This document shows, one piece after another, positions 8,438 to 17,250 of a DNA stretch of 64,000 nt (positions are counted from its first letter, which is position 1; each line of letters opens with the position of its first letter). The position numbers and the translations under genes were made by a program. Below the pieces are notes generated by a model. The model searched no databases. It saw only the letters and a program-made list of their open reading frames with translations, and was not told the origin of the DNA. The DNA is from Ruania suaedae (GTDB lineage Bacteria; Actinomycetota; Actinomycetes; Actinomycetales; Beutenbergiaceae): positions 3,038,001 through 3,102,000 of the forward strand of contig NZ_CP088018.1 in NCBI RefSeq assembly GCF_021049265.1, read 5' to 3'.

Positions 8438-9405
8438 CAGTTGGCTCCCGAGAACTCGGCGCGGCGATTGATGATCCAGCGGGCGAGCAGGTTCACCCCG
8501 AAGGTCAGTGCGAACAGGATGAGGCCGGAGGCGATCAGCGCATCGACGGCGATCCCGCTGGACTCGGGGAAATGCAGCGCGATGTTGGCCGCGATCGTGT
8601 TGTGCTGGCCTGCCTCAAGCAGGTTGAGGTTGATGGAGTACCCGGGCGAGAGGATCAGCAGGATGGCCATCGTCTCCCCCAGTGCCCGTCCCAGACCCAG
8701 CATCGAGGCGGAGATGATGCCTGAGCGCCCGAACGGCAGCACCGCCTGGCGGATCATCTCCCACCGGGTCGAGCCCAGCGCCAGGGAGGCCTCCTCGTGC
8801 AGGCGCGGCGTCTGCAGGAACACCTCGCGGATGGTGGCGGTGATGATCGGCACGATCATGATCGCCAGCACCAGCCCACCGGTGGTGATGTTGCGTGCCG
8901 GCGGGGTGTAGTCCGCGAACAGCGGGATGAAGCCGAGGGTGTTGGTCAGCCAGGTGAACACCGGGTCCAGCAGCGGCATCAGCCAGCTCGACCCCCACAG
9001 GCCGACGATCACCGAGGGGATCGCCGCGAGCAGGTCGATCATGTAGCCCAGCAGCTGGGCCAGGCGCCGGGGCGCGTAGTGGGAGATGAACAGGGCGATC
9101 CCGATGCTCAGCGGCACCGCGACCACCAGGGCGATCACCGAGGCCAGGACGGTCCCGAAGATCAGCGGGGCGACCCACTCCCACAGGTTTCCCCCGATGA
9201 AGTTGACCTCCTCGAACGCCGAGGCGTTCGCCACCAGCGCGGGCCAGGCCCGGTAGAGCAGGAAGATCGCGACGGCGGCCAGGGTCACCAGGATCATCAC
9301 ACCGCTGGTGGTGGAGATGCCCTTGAAGATGACGTTGCCGAGCCGCCCCGGCGCGCGCTTGTCCGCGGGCCTGGTCTGATCCTGCGGGGGCGTGGTGGTT
9401 GCCAC
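8437..9405 (-). CDS. pstC: Phosphate ABC transporter permease PstC
   Basis: A protein of 322 residues with six or seven helices and the permease EAA loop E-A-S-L-A-L-G-S-T, then G-L-G-R-A-L-G-E-T-M-A, typical of PstC. It pairs with PstA. It starts with GTG three bases after GGAGGA. The 95-nt gap from pstS holds a strong hairpin, so pstCAB is probably expressed at a lower level than pstS. Confidence 0.96.
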   Translation of the reverse strand: MATTTPPQDQTRPADKRAPGRLGNVIFKGISTTSGVMILVTLAAVAIFLLYRAWPALVANASAFEEVNFIGGNLWEWVAPLIFGTVLASVIALVVAVPLSIGIALFISHYAPRRLAQLLGYMIDLLAAIPSVIVGLWGSSWLMPLLDPVFTWLTNTLGFIPLFADYTPPARNITTGGLVLAIMIVPIITATIREVFLQTPRLHEEASLALGSTRWEMIRQAVLPFGRSGIISASMLGLGRALGETMAILLILSPGYSINLNLLEAGQHNTIAANIALHFPESSGIAVDALIASGLILFALTFGVNLLARWIINRRAEFSGAN

Positions 9406-9441
9406 AGTTCCTCCGTCGTCTGCGGGTGGGAGCGTGCTTCA

Positions 9442-9480
9442 GGCGGGTCGGCTGATGGTGGGAACCATCGCCGACCCGCC
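9442..9480 (-). terminator. Hairpin in the pstS-pstC gap (attenuator)
   Basis: GGCGGGTCGGC...GCCGACCCGCC forms a 17-nt class stem with inner pairing GATGG/CCATC around a small loop, 20 nt after the pstS stop. No T-run follows. It probably stabilises pstS mRNA or terminates part of the transcription, giving more binding protein than permease. Confidence 0.65.
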
Positions 9481-9500
9481 CGGAGCAGAGTACTGCTGGA

Positions 9501-10631
9501 TCAGCCGGCGGAGATCGTCTCGAGCGCCGCCGTCACGCGCTCACGCAGGCTGTCCGAGATCGGGGCGGACCCGGCGACGTCGGGCTGGGCGGCGCGCTCC
9601 TGGCCCTCCTCGCTGGCGACGTAGTTGAGGTAGCCCTGAACGAGGGAGGCGTGCTCCTCGTTGTCGTAGCTGCCGCAGGCCAGGGAGTAGGAGATCAGCA
9701 CGATCGGGTAGGCGCCCGACTCCTGCGTGTCGCGGGCCAGGTCGATCGTCAGGATCGTGTCGCTCGCGTCAGCGGCCGGCTCGGAGACGTCGACCACAGT
9801 CGCGGCGGCCTCCGGGGAGAACGGCACGAACTCCTCGCCCACGCCGACGGCCACGCTGCCCAGCTCACCCACGCGGGAGGCGTCGACGTAGCCGATGGTG
9901 CCCTCGGCACCCTCGACCACGCCGAGCACGCCGGAGGTCTGCGCACCGGACTGGGTGCCCTCGACCGGCCACAGACCGGACGGGTCGTAGGTCCAGGTGT
10001 CGGGGGCCGCAGCAGCGAGGTACTCGGTGAAGTTCTCGGTGGTGCCCGAGTCGTCCGAGCGGTTGACCGGCACGATGTCCAGGTCGGGGAGCTCGAGGTC
10101 GGGGTTGGCCTCGACGATCGCCGGGTCGTTCCAGTTGGTGATCTCACCGGCGAAGATGCCGGCGATGGTGTCCGGTCCAAGGTTGATGTTGGTGTCGTTC
10201 AGCTCGGGGATGTTGTAGATCACGGCGATCGGGCTGATGTACAGCGGCGCCTCGATCACGGTGCCCCCGCAACGCTCCTGCGCCGCAGCGAGCTCGTCGC
10301 CGTCCAGCGCGGCGTCGGAGCCGGCGAACTGCACGGTGCCGTTGATGAACTGCTCGCGGCCCGTGCCCGAACCGGTCGGGTCGTAGGTGACCGTGGCGCC
10401 CGGGTTGGCCTCCATGAAGCCGGCGAGCCAGCCCTGCACGGCGTTCTCCTGCGAGCTTGCACCCGAGCCGGCGATCGTGCCGGAGAGCTCGCTGGTGTCC
10501 TCGCCACCACCGTTGTCGGAGCCACCGGTGCTCTCGTCGGCGGAGGAGTCGCTGCCACAGGCAGCGAGCGTGAGCGCAAGAGCGCTGATCGCGGTGATGC
10601 CGGCCATACGGCGGCCAGTTGCAAGCTTCAC
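9501..10631 (-). CDS. pstS: Phosphate ABC transporter substrate-binding lipoprotein PstS
   Basis: A protein of about 376 residues. The start is set at a GTG (10631) because a Lys/Arg-rich signal peptide and lipobox L-A-A-C follow directly; the extra upstream residues of the open frame carry no signal character. After an acidic Ser/Gly linker the phosphate-binding domain shows G-S-G-A-S-S-Q-E-N-A and R-S-D-D-S-G-T-T-E-N-F, the usual phosphate-binding residues. It is the high-affinity receptor on the outer face of the membrane. A PHO box lies about 100 nt upstream. Confidence 0.96.
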   Translation of the reverse strand: MKLATGRRMAGITAISALALTLAACGSDSSADESTGGSDNGGGEDTSELSGTIAGSGASSQENAVQGWLAGFMEANPGATVTYDPTGSGTGREQFINGTVQFAGSDAALDGDELAAAQERCGGTVIEAPLYISPIAVIYNIPELNDTNINLGPDTIAGIFAGEITNWNDPAIVEANPDLELPDLDIVPVNRSDDSGTTENFTEYLAAAAPDTWTYDPSGLWPVEGTQSGAQTSGVLGVVEGAEGTIGYVDASRVGELGSVAVGVGEEFVPFSPEAAATVVDVSEPAADASDTILTIDLARDTQESGAYPIVLISYSLACGSYDNEEHASLVQGYLNYVASEEGQERAAQPDVAGSAPISDSLRERVTAALETISAG

Positions 10632-10730
10632 GTTCAATCCCGTTCTGTCGATGTCTGGGGGATGCGGTCCGCGCACGGACTGGCGCAACCGGACCTGACG
10701 CTAGGGACTCAGAGTGACGGCACGTCCGGG

Positions 10731-10752
10731 ATCGGGTGAACACCAGGTGAAC
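10731..10752 (-). promoter_or_regulatory. PHO box (two 11-bp direct repeats) upstream of pstS
   Basis: Read on the minus strand, GTTCACCTGGT is followed directly by GTTCACCCGAT. Both units carry the GTTCACC head of the actinobacterial PhoP consensus and sit in exact 11-bp phase. The first unit covers 10742-10752, the second 10731-10741. The site is about 100 nt before the pstS GTG, so PhoP-dependent induction by phosphate limitation is likely. A TAGCGT at about 10700-10705 on the same strand could be the -10 box. Confidence 0.85.
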
Positions 10753-10833
10753 GAGCGCCGACAGTGCCGTAATGCTCGCCACACCCGGGCTCCGACCGGC
10801 AGCCGCACAGTAAGCAGGGCCGTCGGAGGGCCG

Positions 10834-11817
10834 TCAGGAGGGTGGTCGGCAGGTCTCCACCGCGACCACCCGGGCACGCCGGTGCTCGCGTCGGGCCATG
10901 TGCACCACGAGGATCTCCCCCGTGCGCAGGTAGGGGTTCTCGCGTGGCAGGGACCTGCTCACCCGGTGCGGGCTGCGCGAGTCCACCGCCTCCAGCACGA
11001 ACGGCAGCACGGGCCGGTGCGTGCAGACCGCGGTGGCCTCGCGCGGGCTGCCGAGCAGGTCATTGACCAGCGAGCGCGCGCCGGCGGGCCGGTCCCGCGC
11101 GGCCGTCTCCGTGAGCTGGGGCGCGGAGACGATCGCGGTGTCGCAGGCGTCCGAGTACGGCGTCATCGTGGCCCGGCAGCGCAACCATGGCGAGGAGATC
11201 ACCTCGTGCACGCCGTAGGCGGCGAGCACCGGGACGAGCGCCTTCGCCTGCGCCTGCCCCACCGGCGTGAGCGGGCGGGTCTCCTCACCGCCCGGCCAGG
11301 CTGAGCGCTTACGGGCCCGGCCGTGGCGCACCAGCAGCAGCGTCCACGTCCGCAGCAGCCCGTCCTCCCAAAGATCGATCAGGGCACCAAGGGGTTCGAC
11401 GTCCTCGGACCGGGTGAGCAGCTTCTTCGCCTTCCGTGCCTCCACCCAGCGCACCTCGTCCACCTCGTGCTTGGGCGCCGGCTTGATCGGCGGGCGGGCA
11501 TTGATCGCGGCCACGTCCACGCCGTCGACGTCGGCCGGCGTCGCGGCCCAGTAGTGGCACACCTTCAGCTGCCCGCCCGCCAGGCGGTAGCGCACGGTCG
11601 GCAGCGGGGCGCCGAGCACGACCGGGACGCCGGTCTCCTCCTGCACCTCCCGCACCGCGCACATCGGCAGGGGCTCGGCCGGGGAGTCGAGCTTGCCCTT
11701 CGGCCAGGACCAGTCGTCGTAGCGGGGCCGGTGGATGAGCATCACGTCCAGACGCCGGCCCACGACGCGCCAGACCAGCGCTCCGGCGGCGTGGACCACC
11801 TGGCGGGAGGAGGCCAC
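10834..11817 (-). CDS. mutT1: Nudix hydrolase with histidine phosphatase domain (MutT1-like)
   Basis: A protein of 327 residues with two domains. The N-terminal Nudix domain (about 1-135) carries the complete box G-x5-E-x7-R-E-V-Q-E-E-T-G. The C-terminal histidine phosphatase domain begins with L-L-V-R-H-G-R-A at about residue 160. The mycobacterial MutT1 of this layout degrades 8-oxo-GTP and Ap4A-like dinucleotides. It starts with GTG 3 nt after the ppk stop, so the pair is co-transcribed; both deal with high-energy phosphate compounds. Confidence 0.9.
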   Translation of the reverse strand: MASSRQVVHAAGALVWRVVGRRLDVMLIHRPRYDDWSWPKGKLDSPAEPLPMCAVREVQEETGVPVVLGAPLPTVRYRLAGGQLKVCHYWAATPADVDGVDVAAINARPPIKPAPKHEVDEVRWVEARKAKKLLTRSEDVEPLGALIDLWEDGLLRTWTLLLVRHGRARKRSAWPGGEETRPLTPVGQAQAKALVPVLAAYGVHEVISSPWLRCRATMTPYSDACDTAIVSAPQLTETAARDRPAGARSLVNDLLGSPREATAVCTHRPVLPFVLEAVDSRSPHRVSRSLPRENPYLRTGEILVVHMARREHRRARVVAVETCRPPS

Positions 11818-11820
11818 GGA

Positions 11821-14172
11821 TCAGCTGTCCGCGCTGCGCCGGCGGTGGACGGACATGAGGTGCTCCTGCAGATCCATCAACGGGCGGCCGCTGCGATCGA
11901 GGTGGTGCCGGGTCCACACCGGCTCACCGTCCTCGGCCGTGCTCAGGTGCCACGACGCCGTGGTGTCGGCCACCGAGATGTCGATGAGCCCCACCAGGTC
12001 GGCCACGTGCTCGGGATCGGCCACCCGGAACAGCACCTCCACGCGTCGGTCCAGGTTGCGATGCATCAGGTCGGCGGATCCGAGGTAGACCTCCGGCTCC
12101 CCAGCGTTCGCGAAGGCATACACCCGCGAGTGCTCCAGGAACCGGCCCAGGATCGAACGGACCCGGATGTTCTCGCTCAGCCCCGGCACGCCCGCCTTGA
12201 TCGCGCAGATGCCGCGCACCACCACATCCACCTGCACCCCGGCCTGAGAAGCCCGGTAGAGCGCGTCGAGGGTCTGCTCGTCGACCACGGAGTTCACCTT
12301 GAACTTCACCCAGGCGGGCTTGCCGGCCTGCGCGCTGGCGATCTCCTTCTCGATCCGCTCCACCAGACCGCGCCGGATCCCGCGCGGGGCCACCAGCAGC
12401 CGGTGGAAGCGGCTCTTCGGGGCGTAGCCGGAGAGCTGGTTGAACAGCCGGGTCAGGTCCTGGCCCACCTCGGAGTCGCAGGTCAGCACGCCGTGGTCCT
12501 CGTAGAGGCGGGCGGTCTTGGGGTGGTAGTTGCCGGTGCCGACGTGGCAGTACCGCCGCAGCCCCTCCGCCTCCTGGCGCACCACCAGCGAGAGCTTGCA
12601 GTGGGTCTTCAGGCCCACGATGCCGTAGACCACGTGCACACCCGCCTGCTCGAGCTTGCGCGCCCAGGAGATGTTCGCCTCCTCGTCGAAGCGGGCCTTG
12701 ATCTCCACGATCGCGAGGACCTGCTTGCCGGCCTCGGCCGCGTCGATGAGCGAGTCCACGATCGGGGAGTCCCCGGAGGTGCGGTACAGCGTCTGCTTGA
12801 TCGCCAGCACGTTCGGGTCCGCGGCCGCCTGGGCGATGAACTGCTGCACGCTGGTGGAGAAGGAGTCGTAGGGGTGGTGCAGCAGGATGTCGCGGCCGCG
12901 GATCGCCTGGAAGATGTCGGTCGGGCTGGCGCTCTCCACCTCCGCCAGACCGCGCGGGGTGATGGCCACGTGCTTGGGGTAGTGCAGCTCGGGCCGGTCG
13001 AGGTCGGCCACGAGGTTGAGCCCGGTGAGGTCCAGCGGCATCGGCAGCTCGTAGACGTCCGCCTCGGAGATGTCGAGCTCGCGGATGAGCATCTCCCGCA
13101 GCCGGGGGGTGAACCCCGTCGCCAGCTCCAGCCGGACCGGCGGTCCGAACCGGCGGCGCAGCAGTTCCTTCTCCAGCGCCTGCAGCAGGTTCTCCGCGTC
13201 GTCCTCCTCCACCTCGAGGTCCTCGTTGCGGGTCACCCGGAAGACGTGGTGCTCGACCACCTCCATCCCGGGGAAGAGGTAGTACAGGAACGAGGAGATC
13301 ACGTCCTCGATCGGCACGAAGGAGCGGTAGCCGTCGTCGTCGGGGGCGTCCTCCGGGCGGTGCGGGCGGCCGCGGGCGTCCACGGCGATGAACCGCGGCA
13401 GCAGCGGGGGCACCTTGACCCGGGCGAAGTGCTCCTTGCCGGTGGTTGGGTTGCGGACCACCACGGCCAGGTTCAGGGAGAGGCCGGAGATGTAGGGGAA
13501 GGGGTGCGCGGGGTCGACCGCGAGCGGGGTCAGCACCGGGAAGATCATCTTCCGGAAGTACTTGTGCAGCCGGTCCCGCTCGCTCTCGTGCAGGTGGTCG
13601 AAGTGGACCAGGGTGATGCCCTCGGCCGCGAGCGCCGGCTGGACCTGCTCGGCGAACACGGCCGCGTGCCGGTCGGTGAGCTCGTGCGCCTTGGCCGAGA
13701 TCAGGTCGAGCACCTGCCGCGGCAGCAGCCCCGAGGCCGCCTGCACCGCCATGCCGGTGGCGATCCGGCGCTTGAGGCCGGCCACCCGCACCATGAAGAA
13801 CTCATCGAGGTTGGAGGCGAAGATCGCCAGGAACCGCACGCGCTCCAGCAGCGGCAGGCTGGTGTCCTCGGCCAGTTCGAGCACCCGCTCGTTGAACTGC
13901 AGCCAGCTGACCTCCCGGTCGGCGAACCGGTCGGGAGGGAGCTCGGCCGGTATCTCGCCGGCCTGGTCCGGCTCCGCGCCGTCCTGGTCGGTCCCGGCCA
14001 CCAACGCCCCCGTCGTGCCCGGCCGGCCCGCTGCCATGGAGCCGTCGACGGCCCGCGCGATCACCGAGGGCGAGAGCCCCGACATCCTCGCGGTGGCCCC
14101 CGGCCGGAAGAATGACTGCCCGGCGGGCCGGGCCCCGCCCGTCGCCTGCACCGGTCCGACATGCTCGCTCAT
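11821..14172 (-). CDS. ppk1: Polyphosphate kinase 1
   Basis: A protein of 783 residues, longer than E. coli Ppk (about 690) because of a variable N-terminal extension of roughly 70 residues. PPK1 marks include [22 protein letters not shown] near residue 120, H-H-P-Y-D-S-F and the catalytic C-H-V-G-T-G-N-Y-H. It reversibly polymerises the ATP gamma-phosphate into polyphosphate. It heads the ppk1-mutT1 unit and adjoins the pst operon, linking phosphate import and storage. Confidence 0.97.
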   Translation of the reverse strand: MSEHVGPVQATGGARPAGQSFFRPGATARMSGLSPSVIARAVDGSMAAGRPGTTGALVAGTDQDGAEPDQAGEIPAELPPDRFADREVSWLQFNERVLELAEDTSLPLLERVRFLAIFASNLDEFFMVRVAGLKRRIATGMAVQAASGLLPRQVLDLISAKAHELTDRHAAVFAEQVQPALAAEGITLVHFDHLHESERDRLHKYFRKMIFPVLTPLAVDPAHPFPYISGLSLNLAVVVRNPTTGKEHFARVKVPPLLPRFIAVDARGRPHRPEDAPDDDGYRSFVPIEDVISSFLYYLFPGMEVVEHHVFRVTRNEDLEVEEDDAENLLQALEKELLRRRFGPPVRLELATGFTPRLREMLIRELDISEADVYELPMPLDLTGLNLVADLDRPELHYPKHVAITPRGLAEVESASPTDIFQAIRGRDILLHHPYDSFSTSVQQFIAQAAADPNVLAIKQTLYRTSGDSPIVDSLIDAAEAGKQVLAIVEIKARFDEEANISWARKLEQAGVHVVYGIVGLKTHCKLSLVVRQEAEGLRRYCHVGTGNYHPKTARLYEDHGVLTCDSEVGQDLTRLFNQLSGYAPKSRFHRLLVAPRGIRRGLVERIEKEIASAQAGKPAWVKFKVNSVVDEQTLDALYRASQAGVQVDVVVRGICAIKAGVPGLSENIRVRSILGRFLEHSRVYAFANAGEPEVYLGSADLMHRNLDRRVEVLFRVADPEHVADLVGLIDISVADTTASWHLSTAEDGEPVWTRHHLDRSGRPLMDLQEHLMSVHRRRSADS

Positions 14173-14241
14173 GGGACGTATCGTGTCACCTGGCCGGGCC
14201 CGCTGGGAACCGGAACCCGGGCGGTCGACCCGACCCGTCCC

Positions 14242-15123
14242 TCACCGTGCGTACTGCACGTCGGCGCGCTCGCGAGTGAACCCGGCGCGGCGATAGGTGC
14301 GGATCGCCGGCGCATTCTCCCCCTCGACGTACAGCTCGATCCGCACAAGATCGCGGGCCGCGAACGCCGTCATCGCATGCGCGGTCAGCACTGTGCCCAC
14401 CCCGCGCCCCTGGGCCTGAGGATCCACGCCGAGGGCGTAGATCTCCCCCACCCGTTCACCGTCATTTCCCTCGATCTTCACCCACATGCTGCCCAGCAGC
14501 CGGCCGGTCGCGACGTCCTCGGCGAGGAAGAGCACATCCGGGTCGAACCAGGGCTGCGCCATGCGCTGCTCCAGGTCGGCACGCGTGAGCCGGCCCTGCT
14601 CGGGGTGATCGGCGAAGGCGCGGGCGTTCAGGGACACCCACGCGTCCTCGTCCCGGCCCACCTCGAAGGGCCGCACCCGTACGCCGGGATCCGCGGCGGG
14701 CTCGGGTGCCGAGCGCGGCGGGGGCGCGGTCATCACCCACAGGTCACGCACCCGGCGCATCCCGCGCGAGTCGGCGAGCGCCTGGGCCGCCGGCAGGTCC
14801 CCGTGCGCCCACACCCGTCGCTCACCCGTCAGCGCCGCGTCCAGCAGCGCGCCACCGAGGCCGCGGCGGCGCTGCTGCGGCGCGACCACGAGCTCGATGG
14901 AGTCACCGTCCACCTGCGCGTAGGCGCCGGTTCCCGACGGCGAGGCCACCAGCAGGTGCCGGGCGCCCCTGCCGTGGTCCTGCTCGGGCAGGTCCAGGTT
15001 GAGCAGGGTCTGCTCGGAGAGCGCCTCGACCCCGTCCGCCTGCTCGGCCTCCTCGGCGAGGGCGCGCACGGCCCGGGCCTGCGCCGGGGTGAGGGACGCC
15101 GTCGGGGAGGGCGCGTGCGTCAT
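14242..15123 (-). CDS. mshD: Mycothiol synthase MshD
   Basis: A protein of 293 residues with two tandem GNAT domains. The acetyl-CoA loop of the C-terminal half reads V-D-P-Q-A-Q-G-R-G-V-G and the N-terminal half has a matching Q-Q-R-R-R-G-L-G-G-A. It acetylates the cysteine of Cys-GlcN-Ins with acetyl-CoA, the last step of mycothiol synthesis, and so points to an actinobacterium. The ATG at 15123 overlaps the preceding stop by one base. Confidence 0.93.
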   Translation of the reverse strand: MTHAPSPTASLTPAQARAVRALAEEAEQADGVEALSEQTLLNLDLPEQDHGRGARHLLVASPSGTGAYAQVDGDSIELVVAPQQRRRGLGGALLDAALTGERRVWAHGDLPAAQALADSRGMRRVRDLWVMTAPPPRSAPEPAADPGVRVRPFEVGRDEDAWVSLNARAFADHPEQGRLTRADLEQRMAQPWFDPDVLFLAEDVATGRLLGSMWVKIEGNDGERVGEIYALGVDPQAQGRGVGTVLTAHAMTAFAARDLVRIELYVEGENAPAIRTYRRAGFTRERADVQYAR

Positions 15124-15773
15124 CAGTCCAGCTTCCCGGCGCGGCACAGCGTGGCGGCCTGCTCGAGATCCTCGGCCGTCTCCAGCAGCGAGCCGGCACG
15201 GCGCGTGAGCTCGGAGGCCCGGGCGTCGTCGGAGAGTTCGAGCCAGTCGGCGTCCATGGCCGAGCCGGCGGCCAGCACGCGCAGGAATGCTCCGGCGCGG
15301 TCTAGCGCGACGGCCAGGTCCCCGCGGAAGATGCCGTGGAGGACCGCATCGGCGACCGCCTTGATCTCCTCCGGTCCGATGGGCCCGGCGACGCCGGCGA
15401 TCACGCCGGCCACCTCGGCCCGGTGGACGCCGAGGTGGTAGCGCTCGGCGATGGTGCGCGGATCGCGGCGCGTCCACTCGCGCAGCACGTACAGCCGCCA
15501 CAGCGCTCCGGGGAGGGTGTCGGCCGGGCTGCGCGACCACAGCTGTGCGAGCAGGTCCAAGCCCTCGGTGTCCACCAGCTCGACCAGCCGGCGCACCATG
15601 GCGGCGTCGGCCTCGGGGCTGCCCGCCTGATCGGGTGAGCGGGCGCCGTGCACCAGCGCCGCGGCGGTGGTGTGCGCCAGCTCGTTGCGCTCGGCCGGGT
15701 CGGGCTCACCCGGGATGGCCTCGGCGACCTCGGCTGTGAGCATCGCGGGACGGCGGAAGCTGGGCCTCGTCAC
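15123..15773 (-). CDS. Conserved hypothetical protein upstream of mshD
   Basis: A protein of about 216 residues, Ala/Leu/Glu-rich, predicted mostly helical, without membrane segments or Cys motifs. I do not recognise the family. The GTG at 15773 is preferred because AGAGGAG lies at proper spacing; a GTG 6 nt upstream overlaps that ribosome site. The TGATG overlap with mshD suggests a two-gene unit and perhaps a link to thiol metabolism, but nothing in the sequence shows it. Confidence 0.7.
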   Translation of the reverse strand: MTRPSFRRPAMLTAEVAEAIPGEPDPAERNELAHTTAAALVHGARSPDQAGSPEADAAMVRRLVELVDTEGLDLLAQLWSRSPADTLPGALWRLYVLREWTRRDPRTIAERYHLGVHRAEVAGVIAGVAGPIGPEEIKAVADAVLHGIFRGDLAVALDRAGAFLRVLAAGSAMDADWLELSDDARASELTRRAGSLLETAEDLEQAATLCRAGKLD

Positions 15774-15800
15774 TGCCACTCCTCTGGCTCGGGGTCGGCG

Positions 15801-17111
15801 TCAGCCGAAGTTCTGGGCCTCACCACGATACGTCGCCACCGTGGAGATCACCCGATCGGCACGGACCAGGTGCACGTGATCGAACCGTTCCATCAGCTCG
15901 CCCGCCTTCGCGTGACGCATCCACACCCGCGCACCGACGGCCGGACCACTGCGGCCGGGCGGGTAACGCAGCGGCGTCTGCACCTCGCCGGCCCCCTCGG
16001 AGGCGAGCAGCCGCGAGCCGTCCACCGAGCGGGGCAGCCGGTCGGCGCCGGGCGGACCGGAGGCGACGTAGCCGCCTCCGGCGACGGTGGCGATCCGCGG
16101 CGCCGGGCGGCGCACCACGTCCAGGCCGAAGAAGGCCGCCGGGCGCGGGGCGAAGGAGTCGTAGCGGTCGAAGAGCGTGGGGCACAGCAATCCGGACCCG
16201 GCTGTCAGCTCGGTGATGGTCGGGTCACTCGCCGTCTGCTGCAGCGACCCGGTACCACCGCCGTTGACCAGGACGTCGCGGCCGAGGTGGTCCTCCAGCG
16301 CGGCGACCACCGCCGGGCGGCGGCGGGCGAGATCGTGCAAGGACAGTCCCTTCATCACCGCCACCAGCGGGCTGCGCAGGCCGGAGGCCATGCGGTCGGG
16401 GCCGTCGGGGACGCCGGCCACCTGCGCCTCGTAGAACATCACGCCCCGCACCCGGAGCCGGCCGGTGCGCTCGATGGCCCGGGCCAGGCGCACCACCTCC
16501 TCGGGGCGGCGCAGACCGGACCGGCGCACGCCCAGGTGCGCCGTCAGCGGCCCCAGACCCAGCCGGAGGGAGGCGTCGACGTCGATGCAGACCTGGATGG
16601 GCGGGCCGTCGGTGACGCCGGAGCGCATGAACGCCCGCTCCAGCAGGGCGACGTGGGAGACGTCGTCGACCATCACGGTGATCACGCGCCGGGCGCGTGG
16701 GTCGGCCGCCAGCCGCGCCAGCCCGCCACGATCCACGCTCGGGTAGCCGACCAGCACGTCCGCGACCCCATGCTCGGCGAGCCACAGCGCCTCGGCCACC
16801 GAGTAGGCCATCACCGAGGTGAAGCCCGCCGCCAGCGCCCGGTCCAGGAGCGTGCGCACCCGCACCGACTTGGAGGCGAGCCGGAGCGGCAGGCCACCGG
16901 CGCGCGCGAGCAGATCGGCGGCATTGGCGTCGAAGGCGTCCAGGTCGACAACCGCGACGGGCCCGGCCACACCCCGCAACGCCCGCCCCCAGGGTGCCGG
17001 CCGCCGACCCTGCTCACGGATCTGTTGCCGGCCTTGCTGTCGGACCTGCGCTGACGTGCCCCCCGGCGCAGCACCCTCCCGTGTCGTCCTCACGACGTCA
17101 TTGTCCCTCAT
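15801..17111 (-). CDS. Alanine racemase/D-threonine aldolase-fold PLP enzyme
   Basis: A protein of about 436 residues. The N-terminal alanine racemase (TIM-barrel) domain shows V-A-V-V-D-L-D-A-F and L-A-S-K-S-V-R-V, where the Lys is the expected PLP Schiff base. G-G-G-T-G-S-L lies in the phosphate-binding region, and a C-terminal D-serine-dehydratase-like domain holds M-R-H-A-K-A-G-E and the H-V-H-L segment. Such proteins are amino acid deaminases or aldolases acting on D-3-hydroxy amino acids. The start is uncertain: ATG 17111 lacks a clear ribosome site, and homology begins about 40 residues in. It is divergent from nirA. Confidence 0.8.
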   Translation of the reverse strand: MRDNDVVRTTREGAAPGGTSAQVRQQGRQQIREQGRRPAPWGRALRGVAGPVAVVDLDAFDANAADLLARAGGLPLRLASKSVRVRTLLDRALAAGFTSVMAYSVAEALWLAEHGVADVLVGYPSVDRGGLARLAADPRARRVITVMVDDVSHVALLERAFMRSGVTDGPPIQVCIDVDASLRLGLGPLTAHLGVRRSGLRRPEEVVRLARAIERTGRLRVRGVMFYEAQVAGVPDGPDRMASGLRSPLVAVMKGLSLHDLARRRPAVVAALEDHLGRDVLVNGGGTGSLQQTASDPTITELTAGSGLLCPTLFDRYDSFAPRPAAFFGLDVVRRPAPRIATVAGGGYVASGPPGADRLPRSVDGSRLLASEGAGEVQTPLRYPPGRSGPAVGARVWMRHAKAGELMERFDHVHLVRADRVISTVATYRGEAQNFG

Positions 17112-17250
17112 CGGCCGCGGGTCCACGATGCGGACGTTCCAGGGGTCACGCCGTGGGGTAGCCGGGTGCGAACTAGCGTCATCGACATGGTCCGGCACCT
17201 GGCTCGCGACCCAGACCCCGCACCCGACAGGCCCGCCGAGGAGCACTCTC

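Noticed and set aside
11323-14115. Very long rightward open frame (930 codons)
   Set aside because: It is fully antisense to ppk1 and mutT1, rich in His, Arg and Gly, and resembles no protein family; it results from high GC content.
17112-17250. Cysteine-rich or R-R-H-V-D-L leader peptide ahead of the sulfite reductase operon
   Set aside because: All three rightward frames were read; no ORF with Cys runs or that motif is present.
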